Of a stretch of DNA of 64,000 nt, positions 22,176-34,922 are shown in pieces (within the stretch, counting starts at the first letter, position 1; every line of letters starts with the position of its first letter). Under the pieces are notes generated by a model that saw only the letters and a program-made list of their open reading frames with translations, was not told where the DNA came from and searched no databases. A program made the translations under genes and the position numbers. Origin of the DNA: Marthasterias glacialis (Eukaryota > Echinodermata > Asteroidea > Forcipulatida > Asteriidae); NCBI GenBank assembly GCA_911728455.2, contig OU452228.1:6882001-6946000 (forward strand), read 5' to 3'.

Positions 22176-22864
22176 TGTCTTGGGAAATAAACACGTCCTC
22201 GGTTGGGTCTGCTGTGCGCGCGCTATCATGGTGGACCACTACTATCATATCTTTGTGTAAAGTGCGTTAAAATAAACGTTATTTCCTTATTCACGAGTCA
22301 AACAACATCAACAATCAAACCGACAGAAATACAAATGTATTGTTGGGGATATTTACTGCTTTTAATGAGGCGCAATGTTGTTCTGGGGGCTTTTGAATAC
22401 ATCAATTTCGAAACACCGTTTTCCGGAAGCAATGCCATCCTCACTTACACATTTGTGTCATGACATCATCGTTGGTGTGAAATAAACAATATCAATTCAT
22501 TTTACAATCAATCTTATCTTGAAATGACAGAGGAGACGTGGACTTTTGCTCCTAGTACTCAGTAAACCAAGTGCATACTACACAAAGCTGTAAAACTATA
22601 CACATTAATTTAACAAACACAAGTTGGGGACTGGTGGCTTTTTCATAATTCATAATATGCAAAACATGTAAGAAAAACCGTACTGGGAGGGCAAAATAGT
22701 CTGCCCCCGTATTGGTTTGATTATATACTGATAATGCACATAGGGAACATGGTGAGGGCAAGGATCAGATCCTGGCTTGGAATTTCACCTTTGGAAGGGC
22801 AGGGCCATAGGGGCACCAAGGCCGGGATCAGGGAGCAACAGAGGCAATGACCTTAAGTTTATAG
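22176..22864. other. Intronic, no gene recognised
   Basis: A third short partial match to the duplicated unit (GTGTCTTGGGAAATAAAC) appears near 22176. The rest is AT-rich and uncharacterised. Confidence 0.4.
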
Positions 22865-23040
22865 GCAGTGGCGTAAACATACATTTTCATAGGTGGGGGC
22901 AAGTGGGTGCAAAGACATAATTGGGTGGGGGCTATTTAATGTATCGAACCCCTCATTTGTGCATTTTGTATCTCATTTTGGGGGGCAATGGTTCTGAGCG
23001 GGGGGGGGGGGGGGGTCAGGCCTCCGCTACCCCCACTGCC
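22865..23040. mobile_element. Copy of the CAGCGGCGTAGCC MITE family
   Basis: Starts GGCAGTGGCGTAAAC and ends CTACCCCCACTGCC, an imperfect inverted pair. The interior is G-rich, including a run of 16 G near 23000. Confidence 0.6.
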
Positions 23041-24699
23041 TTTAGGTACTTCCACACCTACATAGTGGTGTAAGACCCCATAAATATTCTGACAGGAAAC
23101 CTTAATGAGTCATAACTATTTGATTACACTGTTAGAACATTAATTAATAAACGCTATGCGTCACACCTATGAGTATATACAATTAAAGGGACGGCACGTC
23201 ATACCACAACCTGATTAGAACAAAGTACGTTTCGAGGATAAAGGTTAGGCCTATACAGAGGGTGTGTATAAGCACTCTTTCCAAAAACCAACGCTATTTC
23301 CATCTTCCCTTTTTTGATAAGGAAATGCATCATTTCAAATTGACAAAACTCCAATGAACACTATCAAGTTTAGATTAAAACTAAAGGTTATATTATGAAC
23401 TCGCAAAAACTCGAGAGCAGCACTTTTTTCGATTCACTCATGAAACAGCCGTAGTATACCGGTACACTAACGAGTCTGACTTTAATATTAAGTTGAGATC
23501 AAAGTTCGGGATGACGTCACGGGACATACGCTTCGCTTTTTATTTGCTAACAATGCTTTGTTGTCCGATGTCGACATAAAAGTCAGGGGAAAAAATGTAA
23601 TAAATATCTGAGATATTTGTCACTGATACCACCGTATGAGCGAAGCGGTCAATGCCACGCACGTCACGTGACAAGGGAAATGTGGCAATGGAAAGGGACG
23701 CTTTGAATAGATCGTTCTTGGAATGTTTTTTTTAAACAGACACACAGGATTGGAAACGGTCTGTTTCGTTTGGGGGTATGAGGTCAATCTTACAGCTCAA
23801 CAACCTCGTCCCCATGGTTTACTGTGTAAACCCTGGGATGGAAACTCCTTACTTGGACCCGGATTGGACAACGACTTTACAATATTAGCAAACGTTAAAG
23901 AAGCTATTAAATCTGGTACCGGGCAACGAGACTATGACGAAGATGTGAATTTCAAAAAGCAGCCAGACTATTCTAATTTGCATCCGTATCCAAAAAATTT
24001 GGATATGCAAATGATCAAATACCAGGGTGAGAGAGCGGTCAACCTCGCACTGCTCGACACACCCCGGGGACGAGGTTGACAGCTCAATGATTATGAAGTC
24101 CTCCCAATAGAGAGATGTTATACATGGTTGTACCCGCAAGTTTACTAGTTTACTAGTTATAGGCACTTTCCCTTCACACCGTGCAAAGCTTCCAACCTCG
24201 CTCCCTATGTTGTGTTTTTGTAGAGAGGTATAGCCTCGATGGGAACAAACACACCCTTTCAAAAACCAATGACTTCCTCGAATTTATACATTTCACTGTT
24301 TTTGTTCCAGTCACTGCTCATTTCAATTAAGGCGATCAGAAATGTCTGACACAGAATCGCCTAATCATCCATTATCTTTGTCATTGTTTATTTATCTTTG
24401 TTTGTTGTATTTGAGCTTTATATTTTATTAAACAAAGACAGGATAAACCAGTCATCTGACATAGAGTAAACACGGTATAATGCAAATGGTCAACAATAAC
24501 TTTGTTTGCAACTTATATTGCACCTTCCCTCTAAGACAACAATACAAAATAAAATAAAAAACTCACTGATAACAACTTTGATTGAGTCCAAGGAAAAACT
24601 AAATTAATGGCATGCCTCCCCTATTGCTTTGTTAAGAAAAGTCCTTTTGATAAATGCCCCCAGTCCTTCAAACAAAAAAATGTCAACTTAAATTGTTTC
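23041..24699. other. Intronic, no gene recognised
   Basis: A 118-codon plus-strand frame at 23723-24079 has no recognisable domain. There is an imperfect inverted pair around AACCTCGTCCCC at 23800 and GGGGACGAGGTTG at 24066-24078, so 23797-24080 may be another foldback element. Confidence 0.4.
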
Positions 24700-24866
24700 A
24701 TTATTTGCGTTTTACCCATACACCGAAGTGTATCAATTAGCACTGTACCTTCCCGAGTTATGTGAACAAATTTCATAGGCAATATTATTCGGGTGGGATT
24801 CGAACCCCGACCTTTGCCACTCTATAGAGCAGAAGTCTCACCACTAGACAATCGAGCTTACCAAGT
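24700..24866 (-). mobile_element. tRNA-derived SINE (minus strand)
   Basis: Read on the minus strand, an A-box-like TGTCTAGTGGTGAGA (24850-24836) and a perfect B-box GGGTTCGAATCCC (within 24808-24795) stand about 30 bases apart, as in a tRNA-Glu/Asp-type head. The body that follows (AACTCGGGAAGGTACAGTG, then ACTTCGGTGTATGGG) is not tRNA-like, so this is a SINE rather than a functional tRNA gene. Confidence 0.72.
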
Positions 24867-24869
24867 ATA

Positions 24870-25765
24870 GCTGGAGGCAGAGTCGAATCCTGTATTTTAG
24901 TTGCGGGTACCACAACGTTTTTAATCAAATTTAACATCCTATGAAATGTGTCCTCCACCAATGCTGGACACGAAATCAGACCAAACATTTCCATCCAACC
25001 AACTTTGGGCCAATGTTTAACCAAACCAATGCTACTTTTAAATTACCGTTAAATGTTTGGGGGGTTTTATTTTTATTTTATTTTTTATATTTCGCTTCAA
25101 AATAACAAACTTTATCCAGTTTCTTCGAAAACCAAAGTTGAACATTCCCTGCATAAAATTAACCTTTTCCAACAGTAATGTTGTTGCATACGTTCTCTTG
25201 CCAAACGGAATTAAACTGCACTCTTCCAAAACAGCCGTCTAATGCATTCCCAGTGTGAACCAACATCCAAACAAAGATCTTGTGTATTAATTTTAGCAAC
25301 AGTCCCAAGAGAGTGAGGCTCGCACGCGACCGTTAGCCGCAAGGTGTGGTCGCCCACACCACAGTGCTCTGGACTCCAGACGTCAGCGGTACACCTCCGA
25401 GCAATTAATTACAGGGCATGGGCGTAGAGGAATCAAACTCCCCCGAGGGGAAGACACTGCGTAACCTAAGGCCCGTGTGAAGCCCCACCAGAGAACCAGA
25501 ATTTCGCCATGCAAGTAGTGAAGTCATTAATCTGTAAGCTTGTCAAATAAACTTGGCACCAAAACAAAGTGCAATGAGACGCTTTTTCATTCGAAATACC
25601 GTCATGTTCGAAAAAGTGTCTTCCAATATTCGGTTGTTCTAAGTCTACATATCAAACGTGCACAAAAAAATTATCACAAGAAACCCATATTCGGTGTTTT
25701 CACAAAAACGTAACCTACTATTCGCAGTTTTAACGAAGACACTTCCATACACTATTTTTTAATAT
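24870..25765. other. Intronic; one GC-rich block
   Basis: 25317-25500 is distinctly GC-richer than its surroundings and contains a small hairpin (GGTGTGG with CCACACC near 25350). Its identity is unknown. The remainder shows nothing recognisable. Confidence 0.4.
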
Positions 25766-25767
25766 TA

Positions 25768-25933
25768 ACAGCAGCAGCAACAGCAGCAACAACAACATCA
25801 ACAGCATCAACAGCAGCAGCAGCAGCAACAGCAACAGCAGCAGCAACATCAACAGCATCAACAGCAGCAGCAACAGCAACAGCAGCAACAACATCAACAG
25901 CAGCGGCAGCAACAGCAAGAGCAACAGCAACAG

Positions 25934-25998
<65 letters not shown>

Positions 25999-26005
25999 AC
26001 AACAA
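25768..26005. repeat. CAG/CAA trinucleotide array
   Basis: About 235 bp of CAGCAA-type triplets with occasional CAT and CGG, ending in a purer CAA-CAG stretch. On the minus strand two frames stay open as poly-Leu (91 codons) and Val/Ala (104 codons). No flanking splice sites or coding context suggest translation, so I treat it as an intronic microsatellite. Confidence 0.9.
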
Positions 26006-26151
26006 AATCAGTCATTATTTTACATAGCGTCTTTGTCAAAGGATTCAAAGCGCTGTTTGCTGTCACACACGAGTCACAAAAACAACAAGTGTCACATGCT
26101 GACTGTCCAAAACAGTAAAGAAGTTATAATCATTGACTATTTCGGGGAGCA

Positions 26152-26281
26152 GGGGTGGATTTCACAATACTGGTACTAACTTAGGACTAGTCCTAACTTA
26201 TGATTTGTCCTATAAGTTAGGACTAGTTACTCATCCTAACTTGAGATAAGACTAGTCCTAGTGCTTTGCGAAATCCACACC
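26152..26281. mobile_element. Foldback MITE with GGTGTGGATTTC-type ends
   Basis: The left end GGGTGGATTTCACAA and right end TTTGCGAAATCCACACC form an inverted pair. Inside are several overlapping palindromes built from TTAGGACTAGTCCTAA. It is a short non-autonomous element that can fold over its full length. Confidence 0.75.
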
Positions 26282-26299
26282 AGATGTCTCTTTAGATTC

Positions 26300-26580
26300 T
26301 TCTTGAACTGCTAATTAAAGATGTCAAGCATCTCAGTTAAGAGAGTAGGTTGTTCCAAAGCTTTTGCGCAATAGAGGAGAAAGCCGTAACACCCACTCGT
26401 TTCTTGCACAGAGGTTGTGCAAATCTCACCGGTGACGATGAGCGTGTTGTCCGAGCGTGCTCGAGGACACACGACACTCTGCTATTGCGAAACATGATTT
26501 TGAACCATGCTTCGAAGACCAGAGGGATGGTTTTGAAGTTGATTCTTTACTGTAAAAGTAACCAATGGAGATGAAACTTT
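26300..26580 (+). mobile_element. Dispersed repeat related to the one at 54150-54545
   Basis: The segment shares wording and order with 54240-54545: a TTGTTCCA/TTGTTCTGCAG block, a TTTTGAA..TTGATTCTTT block and a final ACCAATGGAGATG-like block. It is probably a 3' part of a retroposed family with internal A/B-type promoter lost. No protein. Confidence 0.45.
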
Positions 26581-26581
26581 C

Positions 26582-28134
26582 AACAGCGGTTGTAATGTAA
26601 TGATGTGCATGTTAAAAGGGTAAAGGCCATGTCAAATGAAACAATTTCTACTGCAGTTATAACTTGGAGGCAACCAAACGCACAAGCAAGCAAAATGAAC
26701 AATTTGGCAGAACAAGCTCAACTGTTCTAATATCAGTGTCGCAGTATCATCTCCAAGAAAATCCAATGACCATTTAAAGGTAAAGATGTAATTTCGTTTT
26801 GGGAGATTGCCCTGGAGCTCGTTGCTTGTATAAAAGTGCCTTGTCTGACAGTGTCCTATAAAGGACTGTACAGAATACAAAATATCTAAAATAAATAAAA
26901 ACCTACAACAACAAAATAGAAAGGGGCGGGGGTTGAAAATAATTGTGAATCACACATTAAACGCTGTCGAGGTACTTTCCAAGTTGCTATACACCATAAT
27001 TATAGTCAAGTCCCAAGACCTACACCTTTAATTATCGGGACATGCACTTCGCACACTTTAGTAAATTTTCTCTAAAACATTAAGGCAAACGAATTTTTAA
27101 GGCTGATTAGAAATTCTTCTTTTCAATAGAAACCATGTATTTCTGTTGGTCATTTACCCAACACCACTGTTCATGTAATCATCAATAATGTACATGTATA
27201 GGCCTATGTCAAAATTAAAACTTCTCCCGCGAAGTGGGGCACTTTTCAACAACTTCATAAAGCACGTAATTACGTTTCCGAAAGTTAAACATGCACCTTA
27301 TGATTGATTGCTTGTTTTGGAATTACTCACTTATATCACTTCACCGCAACGACCTTTTTTTCTTAAATGCCGCGGCCATCATGTCAGAAACCCCGTGTAA
27401 TATTCCTTGTGCGGTGCCAAACTATGAGTACTGCAAGCATGTTCACCTATTTACCCCCTCACCGCTCTCCGGGCCCCAAGAAACCCTCTCCCAAACATTC
27501 GGGAAATAAACAGCTGTGAAAACGGATCTGCATACAAGCTATTAATGTGCTATATCCCCTGAATCAATGTTCCCTTGTGGTGTCTCCACCCCCCCTTCCC
27601 CCCCCCCCCCCCCCCCCCCCCCCTCCAGTCCAAACTTCAATCTCTCCCAACTGAGGTAAAATAAAAGGTGTGTCACTGGCACAAAAAACTATATAGGCCT
27701 ACTCTAGCTAGAAACAACGCGTAAAACAAACTAAGCACCATTCAGTTTTTGTATTCTAATGAACATGCTATATATCAAAATCGCATCATTTAAAAAAAAC
27801 AGTCCGAAACTCTTAAATAGCCTAGCGTGCTAAAAACTACCTTGTTTTTGTTATTGCTATCTTTGCTTGTTTTTCCAAACCGTGTCAGTGTGCCGTGACC
27901 TGCACCGCCACCGGCTAAATTTCGATTACTCATCCCATGCTCGCTCTTCCCCCCTTCCCCAAACTGCTTTCCCCCTTCCACGGCCCGAAGGGGGACCATA
28001 AAGCTTGCATACGTGTGTCCTCCGTTGTGTCTGCTTTACACCGCACACTTCCTTTCTCAGTTCCTATACCATCCGCCACCACCGGCTGGCGTTTTAGCAC
28101 GAAGCAGCCGTTACTTTGAGGATTAATTTTACAT
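26582..28134. other. Intronic, low complexity and unknown
   Basis: A run of about 25 C lies near 27598-27622. Short unconvincing frames only. No named repeat or exon. Confidence 0.4.
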
Positions 28135-28220
28135 CAAGGGGCCAGACACGGCATCGGCCATCTTGGTCATGTACCCTGTAGCCCAATAACAATGAATGAA
28201 TACAGATCCTTATAATAAAA
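28135..28220 (-). mobile_element. Fragment of the TAGACCTTTATC MITE family
   Basis: The minus strand reads TTGTTATTGGGCTACAGGG and then ACATGACCAAGATGGCCGATG, matching the right end of the complete copy at 46912-47081. Confidence 0.5.
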
Positions 28221-28374
28221 CAAATGTTAAAAGGGGGGTAGATACTTCCAGTTCTTCCAAATAAATTTTCTTTGGGACGTCTTTTCCAGCATTCTGAAGT
28301 GGTTTTTTTTAGTAGGGGATGGCGGGGTTTATTCATGCTCACCCGTAGACCCGGTGTTTTGTGCACTATTTGAA

Positions 28375-28655
28375 GTAGTAGGTCTATTCATGTATTTTTC
28401 ATGTTTTTGTGTAGTTTTCATGGGTTCTTGACTTTGAGCATGTGTTAAAGCTATATATCAACTTACTATTTATTTTTAATTTTTAATAAGTAATGTTATT
28501 GTTTATCATTGGGCTCTTACTGTTTTTGAGCTATACTATTTATTTTTAATTGTTAACGTGTTAACTGCTCTCTTTTTATCAGTGTAAAGCGCCTTGGGTG
28601 TCAATAGGCGGATTTTAGCGCTATATAAGTTTACATTAATATTATTAATACTATT
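28375..28655 (+). mobile_element. SINE 3' portion
   Basis: Ends with GTAAAGCGCCTTGGGTGTC, then TTTAGCGCTATATAAGTTTA and an ATT-rich tail, a hallmark of invertebrate SINE 3' ends. No A or B box is visible upstream, so the copy is 5' truncated or diverged. Confidence 0.55.
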
Positions 28656-30490
28656 TAACTGGACTGTTTCCCCTGATCTCTGTTCCAATAAAGGAAACAC
28701 AGGACACGTCTGGGTCTACATGCTTCGCACATCCTGTTTTTCATTCAAATTCCATTAAATGAAGCGGGAAAATCAACTATATCCCCTATTAGTATTCCTA
28801 ATTACAACTATATTACATAAATTATAGCAATTCCGTTCGCAGGATGATCGTAACAATTACTGAGAGTTTTTCACGGTATACTCAGGTTGCAACGACAACA
28901 GACTATATCAACAATTTGGTTTTATTGGATGTCTGTCTTATAGTAATGAATATAATTTGTTATTTATTGAGAACAACAAATTTCAGTTTATTGCATCTGG
29001 GAATAAGACGCATGTTTTTAAAAAAAAATATACATATTAAATCGATGGAGGGCAAAAACTGCGGGAACGTTTTTCTAAAAATCAAAGAACACCCGATATC
29101 TGACAGATGTGGTCCATGTAACACGATCGTGTCACCGCGGAATTGCCAGTTGTAATGCACGGTAGCTCTACCACGACGACCATACCGTGATTGAACACAA
29201 ATCGAGCATACCTGAAAATGTATAGTGGTTTCTATCTCCAATTATTAGTAAATAGATGAAAATAACTCCGATATCCAAGATTTTTAATTCATCGAATAAA
29301 ATACTCTACAAATTGAACCATGAAGTAATAAAAATTGTATTCCTTCATGTTTTGACACAACACAACCCTCGATACAGTACAGTTTTGCAAGAAAGTTTGA
29401 GATAAAAAGGATTGTTTCTAAGTCTGAAGTCAGAAAGACCAAAATTTGCCTGGGCAATTCACAGCCCTGCTGCATATCGCTACCGGTACCCAAAAACGCG
29501 CTGGGCCGCATTCTCAACTTCTTTGAAAAATCAAACCGGTACACGAAAATAAGCTCAAATGATGAGCATAGCGATTGGCACTCATCCTAACACTATTGAC
29601 AAACCTAATTCATTTTAACTGAGTTATCATCCAAAGTAAAAGCGTACGTGAGTTCAAAACGATGGTACCAAATGGTACGGTACCACTTCTTGATGGTTAA
29701 TGGACCACCGACTGATGATCAATTCAAGCGAAAAGGTGGAACGCATTTTGTAGACACAAAACGCCATACATTATAACGTATGGCGTTTGGCATATCGTGT
29801 TTCCCGAAGACAACTTTCATTTAAAGGTATGACACACCACTGATTTCTCGGTGTACTGGTAAATCATTGAGCAAGGACCAGACTAAATTCATCCTTTGTT
29901 TTCCAACAAACCCGCGTGTCAACAAAATTGAAGCGAAACCTGACCATTAAGGTGCCCTTTCATTGGAGTAAAATGGGTACATACGTGTTATCTATCCATC
30001 TGCCGCTTGTTCACAGAACGTATGCAAGAACGGGTCACTGACGCTGTTTAGTTACGCAGGGAATGTTCCACGCGATGGCACCTTTAAGTAAGAAATGTCT
30101 CTATTTTCCCCCCTCTCTACTGAGATTGAACGCTCGCAATAACCTTTCCCCCTTTTTGAGGTTATCCGAGGCTCGACAGAAGAGCTTTCTGACCTGACCG
30201 TCAACCGATTATAAAGGGGGGCTTAGGAGGCTGGGGTAGAGGGCGGAAGGATACGGTTTATATCAGGATACCCCGTGGAGGATGTTGTACATCAAGGGGG
30301 ACCCGTTACCGATCAATCTTGGCCCCGTACCTCGAGTGCACACCATTTCAACCTGTTGACTACCAGAGACATGTTTGGAGCGTAAAAATTGGCAAAATTA
30401 TTATCTTCGAACAAATGATATATTGAATTATAAAGTACATCAAAGACAGTCACGCAAGATGATTAGCCTCTTGTTAATATTAAACCGGTT
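28656..30490. other. Intronic, mostly unique sequence
   Basis: A perfect 11-bp hairpin with an 8-base loop lies at 29759-29788 (AAACGCCATAC/GTATGGCGTTT). A GC-richer block at 30100-30350 carries no long frame. No gene recognised. Confidence 0.4.
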
Positions 30491-30668
30491 TTCATAAATT
30501 CTCACTGCCCCTCCCCGAAGTGCCCCCATGAAAAAATCTGATACATGTTATTCATTAAAAAACATGGACCCTGCCCCCATCCATCCCCCCCCCCCCACTG
30601 AAAAAAGGAATCCCCCACTGCCCCTCCCCCATTGATTTTTTTTTTATATATTCCTGGCTACGCTGCTG
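30491..30668 (-). mobile_element. Copy of the CAGCGGCGTAGCC MITE family
   Basis: The right end GGCTACGCTGCTG (30656-30668) differs by one base from the inverted end of the 19376-19604 copy. The C-rich interior and ACATGTTATTCATTAAAAAA segment match the copy at 13975. The left end is not found. Confidence 0.55.
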
Positions 30669-32504
30669 ATTGTCAATTGTCTGAAAAAATACGCGTGTAA
30701 TTTAATTTAAGAAACCCGTAAAAAATTGTAATGTTTTGATGGGTTTGGCGTAGTTACTCAAGTCACCTGATGTGATCACACCACAAATCTTGTTTGCGCC
30801 ATTTTGGGGAGTCAGATTTCCCGTGTATGTTTTGCGGATTTTAGGCGAAGCGCGTGCAGTTAAGTTAGACTTGTGCCATTCATTGCATTTTGACACGTAA
30901 AATGACAGAACGTGGGCAGACAGTACATCATATAGGTGCGTGCGACGTCAGTGTAAGGGGGTCAATCGTGGAGTTTGTTAGGTTGTTAAAAGTCAAACTG
31001 AAGCACCGGTTCAACAGATAACTTTTGTTTCCGAGAAATCAAAACGCTCATTTTTTTTCCCTGCCATACAATGGCTTCATTCCTTGAAAACAACTTGTCT
31101 GCAAAACCCAAGTGGCGGAAGAGTAAAGAATTCGTAGCAACCTTGATGGGGAGGTGACTATCAACTTAAAAAAAAAGAACTCACTCTGGAGTAGATCACC
31201 CTGGAGGAGGAAGAAAGGACGAGTTCAATTGGGGAAAGTGAGTCTACACAGTCAGTGTTTAACCTGAGATGAACCCGCAGCCTCTCCTTCATTGAGTGTA
31301 CAGGAGTTTGCAAATGGGTTCCTTTGTGCGGGTTTGCAATGAATAAAATAAAACAATTGAAACGCCCTCATCATCGTTGAAAAAGATAAACCGAATTCAA
31401 ACAACTTTTCGAGTAGAATCAACAAAAGAACACACACACCCAAAAAACACGTGATCACATTCTGTTTGTAGAAGAAATGTACTGTCAATTTTCTCATGTC
31501 ATCCTTTTTTTGGGGGGGGGGGCCAACTGTGTCTTGTGACAAGGATAATAAGATTATTAAATTGTTATCAAGCGGCCTTAAGCAAAAGAATTCACGTGAT
31601 TAAACGGAACAAACATTACTTATCAAATTTAAATAGTATTGCAAATATACAGGGAGACTTTCATTATTGTACGGAGAACCCTCAAACACAAAACAGATTT
31701 TCCACGGTTCGGTATGAGTTATATCACAGCGAATTTATGTCTTTGTTATCTGGGGAAGTAAAAGTAATTAACATCCCCTATTTTAATGGACAATCGATCC
31801 AACAAACATCTGAAGAACTCATCCTAATTATGATCCCATTTTAGTATTTTATCGGAGATGTTGTGCCCGTTCACACACGTAATGATTTCAATTACGGCAA
31901 TCGAAACCAGTAACGGTGATTTGTGGAGTTTTCAAAAGCCATTGCATCAACTCTGACAGAATTTCAGACGGCGTTTTCTTCTCTGGAGGATTGTTACTTT
32001 TATGAACTTTACCAGCAGTGAGCTTTTAGTCTGAAACTAAACATTCCCCGATGATTACAAATCCTTTACTTTTCTTAGAAGACTTAAAAAATATGACTTA
32101 GAATAAAAGCCAATAAAAATAGTTTTTTCACAAAAGGCTGCCACCTGAGAGGCATTTAAAAACGAACGTAAAATTCAAGATTTTACACAGAGTGCCAGGC
32201 ATGAGAGAGTGTTAAAACAGACCGACGATGTGTTCCCCGGTGTTATACACAACGTTGGTACATACTTCCCCTAGTTTTCAATAAATATACCAACAATTTA
32301 GGCTAAAAAATTTGGCATTTCCTGTGTTAAATTCGGTCACATTTTTAGAAAACACTGTTGGAGGTAGTTTTATTGCACATAATGGCAGTATTTACGGCGA
32401 ATGTGTTTTCATAACTATCGGTTATCAATTTTTTAAAATGTAAGCTGTAAATTTAAAACGCAAACTCCCTTGATTGATTTACTTGGATCCTTCTTCACTC
32501 TAAC
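30669..32504. other. Intronic; one copy of a dispersed family
   Basis: 31885-32085 belongs to a dispersed family with the landmarks ATTACGGCAATCGAAA, GGTGATTTG, TTTCAGACGG, CAGTGAGCTTTTAG and TGAAACTAA. A G run lies near 31515. No gene recognised. Confidence 0.45.
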
Positions 32505-32640
32505 AAAATATCCAGCACCATTCAGTAACTGAACACCCAAACTGTTGGACTCTGATTATTGTGGTGTGCCTGATCCAATGTAAAGCAAGATCAGTTTACA
32601 AGTGCAGTCCTCAGTCCAACAGAATCAGACAAAAGCATGC
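32505..32640 (-). mobile_element. Fragment of an unnamed dispersed element (partner at 53290-53740)
   Basis: The minus strand carries TGTTGGACTGAGGACTGCAC, GTAAACTGATCTTGCTTTACA and AATCAGAGTCCAACAG, matching plus-strand 53605-53700 in order with about 85% identity by eye. Confidence 0.65.
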
Positions 32641-34590
32641 AGTTTAGATTTTGATGGATTGAGGGTTGATCATAACTAACCTTGTATCATACCTTTCAGA
32701 GATTCTGTAGTTGGATGTTTTGAAAAGCACGAATGCATGGGAAAATCCCCTAAACTCTTGTTATTATTTCAGTTAATTTGAAATGTTTATTTGAAGTGAT
32801 TATCATTCACTGGTCCCCGCGGGGCCAACCGGTAACCAGCATGACTCCAATATAGAATAATCACTCAGGCTAGACGTACATTCTTTAAAGTTGCACGAAT
32901 ATGGTCAAAGGTCAAGTTCTAGAACCTGCATGTGGTTCATGAAAGAAGAAAAACAAAACTCGTGTATTTTTAAATTTAAAAAAAAAAAGGTCAAAAGGAC
33001 GTTGAACATTTCAGTTGTGTCAACATTCCATTCCAAAATTATCCATTTGTGGACAAAAACACGTTTTTCCCCCTCAGCCATGCATCAATGGGGCTGGGAT
33101 CAGAGCCGAAAATAGTCGGGCCCTATTTTGTGTAGGGAGAATCCACTCGTACAATCAATACAGGAAACCTGACCAAGATGGCCACACGTCAGCAAAGTCT
33201 TTTTTTATAAAGGGATATGCCTGCGTGAAAACAAAAATTATCCATTTCACTTTGAAACACAAACTCACAATTTGACACTCATTTTTTGCTGCACAATCGT
33301 CGGAAATTAAAGAGTCTTGCTCTTTGCTGAGTAGGCCTATGCATTTCCAATTGAGGCTATAATAGTTTGCATATTCATGAGACTTTATGTGACGTCTTTG
33401 CGGGAGCGAGCGCAACAGACTCCTTGCATGGGTGTGAATTTTGGTTGGTTTCTATGCTTTTTCGCGTCTCAATAGTTACAAATTTGTTATTTTCTACATC
33501 CTAGAAAGTGTTATCTTGTAAAGAAAAGAAAATGGGTTTAGTTTTGCGTATACCTCTTCACATCTACATGTTGCATTTGCTATCTTCGGTCACCCTGTCA
33601 TTCTTGAACTGATTTTTGAGACATGCAACGAGTGGTTTAGGGATTGCAAAAATGCTTCACCATTTCGATGCCCGAACATCTAGTTGTTGTTTTTTAAACA
33701 CTGATTTTTGAAACTACATTATGTTCGAGACATCATTATTAATGTAGGCCTTACGCTGGCGTTTTTAAATTGTCCATCAATTTTAATGGTGCTTTTGGGC
33801 ATGTAAGTGATGGCTGTGACACACCCAGGTAAGTCCGTTGTTCGTGGAAAAGGTGTGTTGTTCTCGGAAGTCTAAAAATAAAAAGGGTGCGCTTGTAACC
33901 ATGATATGGTCGTATCATTCAATGCAGGTTGCACATTTTAAGTATAGCCTGTCCGGTAAGGAAATGCTATTTACTCCACCTGCAGTTTCTACTGACAATA
34001 ATTAAACGCCAGGCTTGTGGTTAACTATACGGGCCTTTCATGCTCCTATGCCAACTGAATTTTGGTTATCCAAATGCACCTCAAACTTCATGAACAGTTA
34101 CGTCAAAACCTGATTGTTAAGTCTTGTGCACTATTAAACCTGCCGGGGAGACGGAATGATAAATATGCGAACGAACAAAACGAATCATTCACTAGATCAG
34201 GAGTTTTTACAGACCAGAGTTTTCTTGTAAGATGGATGGGTCCACGCTGCTGGACCGTGACAGTGACACATGACTGTCTTAACTTCCCAAGATCGCTCAG
34301 ACTTTGTGTTGACAGCGTTTATTGGGTACAGACCCATTCTCTGTACCAATTAATCAGACTCCTATTCCATAACATTCGTAAACGATCAGTAAATTTGAAA
34401 GTGCATGTGCTTGTTTCCATTAACGCATCATTACGACCAACAGGCGAAATGTTTCATCAAATTAAGTAACGCTTTTAGTGAAAACAACAAAAAACGGCCA
34501 GGGAATTTGTGCGCGTTCATAATGATGAACGTATAATATTAGTGTGTTACGCACCACTATGCCAGACATAAAGCATTATGTCTTACAAAA
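32641..34590. other. Intronic, no gene recognised
   Basis: 33155-33190 is a short fragment of the TAGACCTTTATC MITE family (ACAGGAAACCTGACCAAGATGG). A 135-codon frame at 34062-34469 opens with TTG and has no recognisable domain. The rest is AT-rich and unknown. Confidence 0.4.
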
Positions 34591-34922
34591 ATGGGTCGGA
34601 CGAAATGGTTTGTCGAACACAATTGATTAAGTACACTGGTTTCTCGGACACAATTGGTCGGGCATCATGGTTTGTCGGACACCGTTGGTTGAGTATACTG
34701 TTTGTCGGACACATGGGTCGGACATAATGGTTTGTCGAACACCAAGGTTGAGTACAGTAGTTCGTCGGACAATATGGGCTGGGCGTTTGTCGGACGACAT
34801 TGGTTGAGTACAATGGTTTGTCGGACACCAATGGGTAGGACATAATGGTTTATCGAACAGAATGAGCCAGGCATAATCTTTCGTCGGTCACAATTGGTTG
34901 GGCATGCATGATTGCTCAAATT
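34591..34922. repeat. Degenerate minisatellite around GGTTTGTCGGACA
   Basis: Roughly ten imperfect units of 25-40 bp are built from TGGTTTGTCGGACAC and GGTCGGACATAATGG or GGTTGAGTACA variants. Both minus-strand frames stay open through much of it, as repeats containing RPTN and SDKP, but unit lengths vary and no splice or start context supports translation. Confidence 0.75.

Noticed and set aside
24795-24850. Apparent tRNA gene with A and B boxes on the minus strand
   Set aside because: The acceptor stem does not pair and a non-tRNA body follows, so it is a SINE head.
25730-26066. Poly-Leu and Val/Ala frames over 90 codons
   Set aside because: Direct product of the CAG/CAA array; no splice sites or start context.
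34062-34469. 135-codon plus-strand frame
   Set aside because: Opens with TTG, no domain, no coding context, inside the predicted intron.
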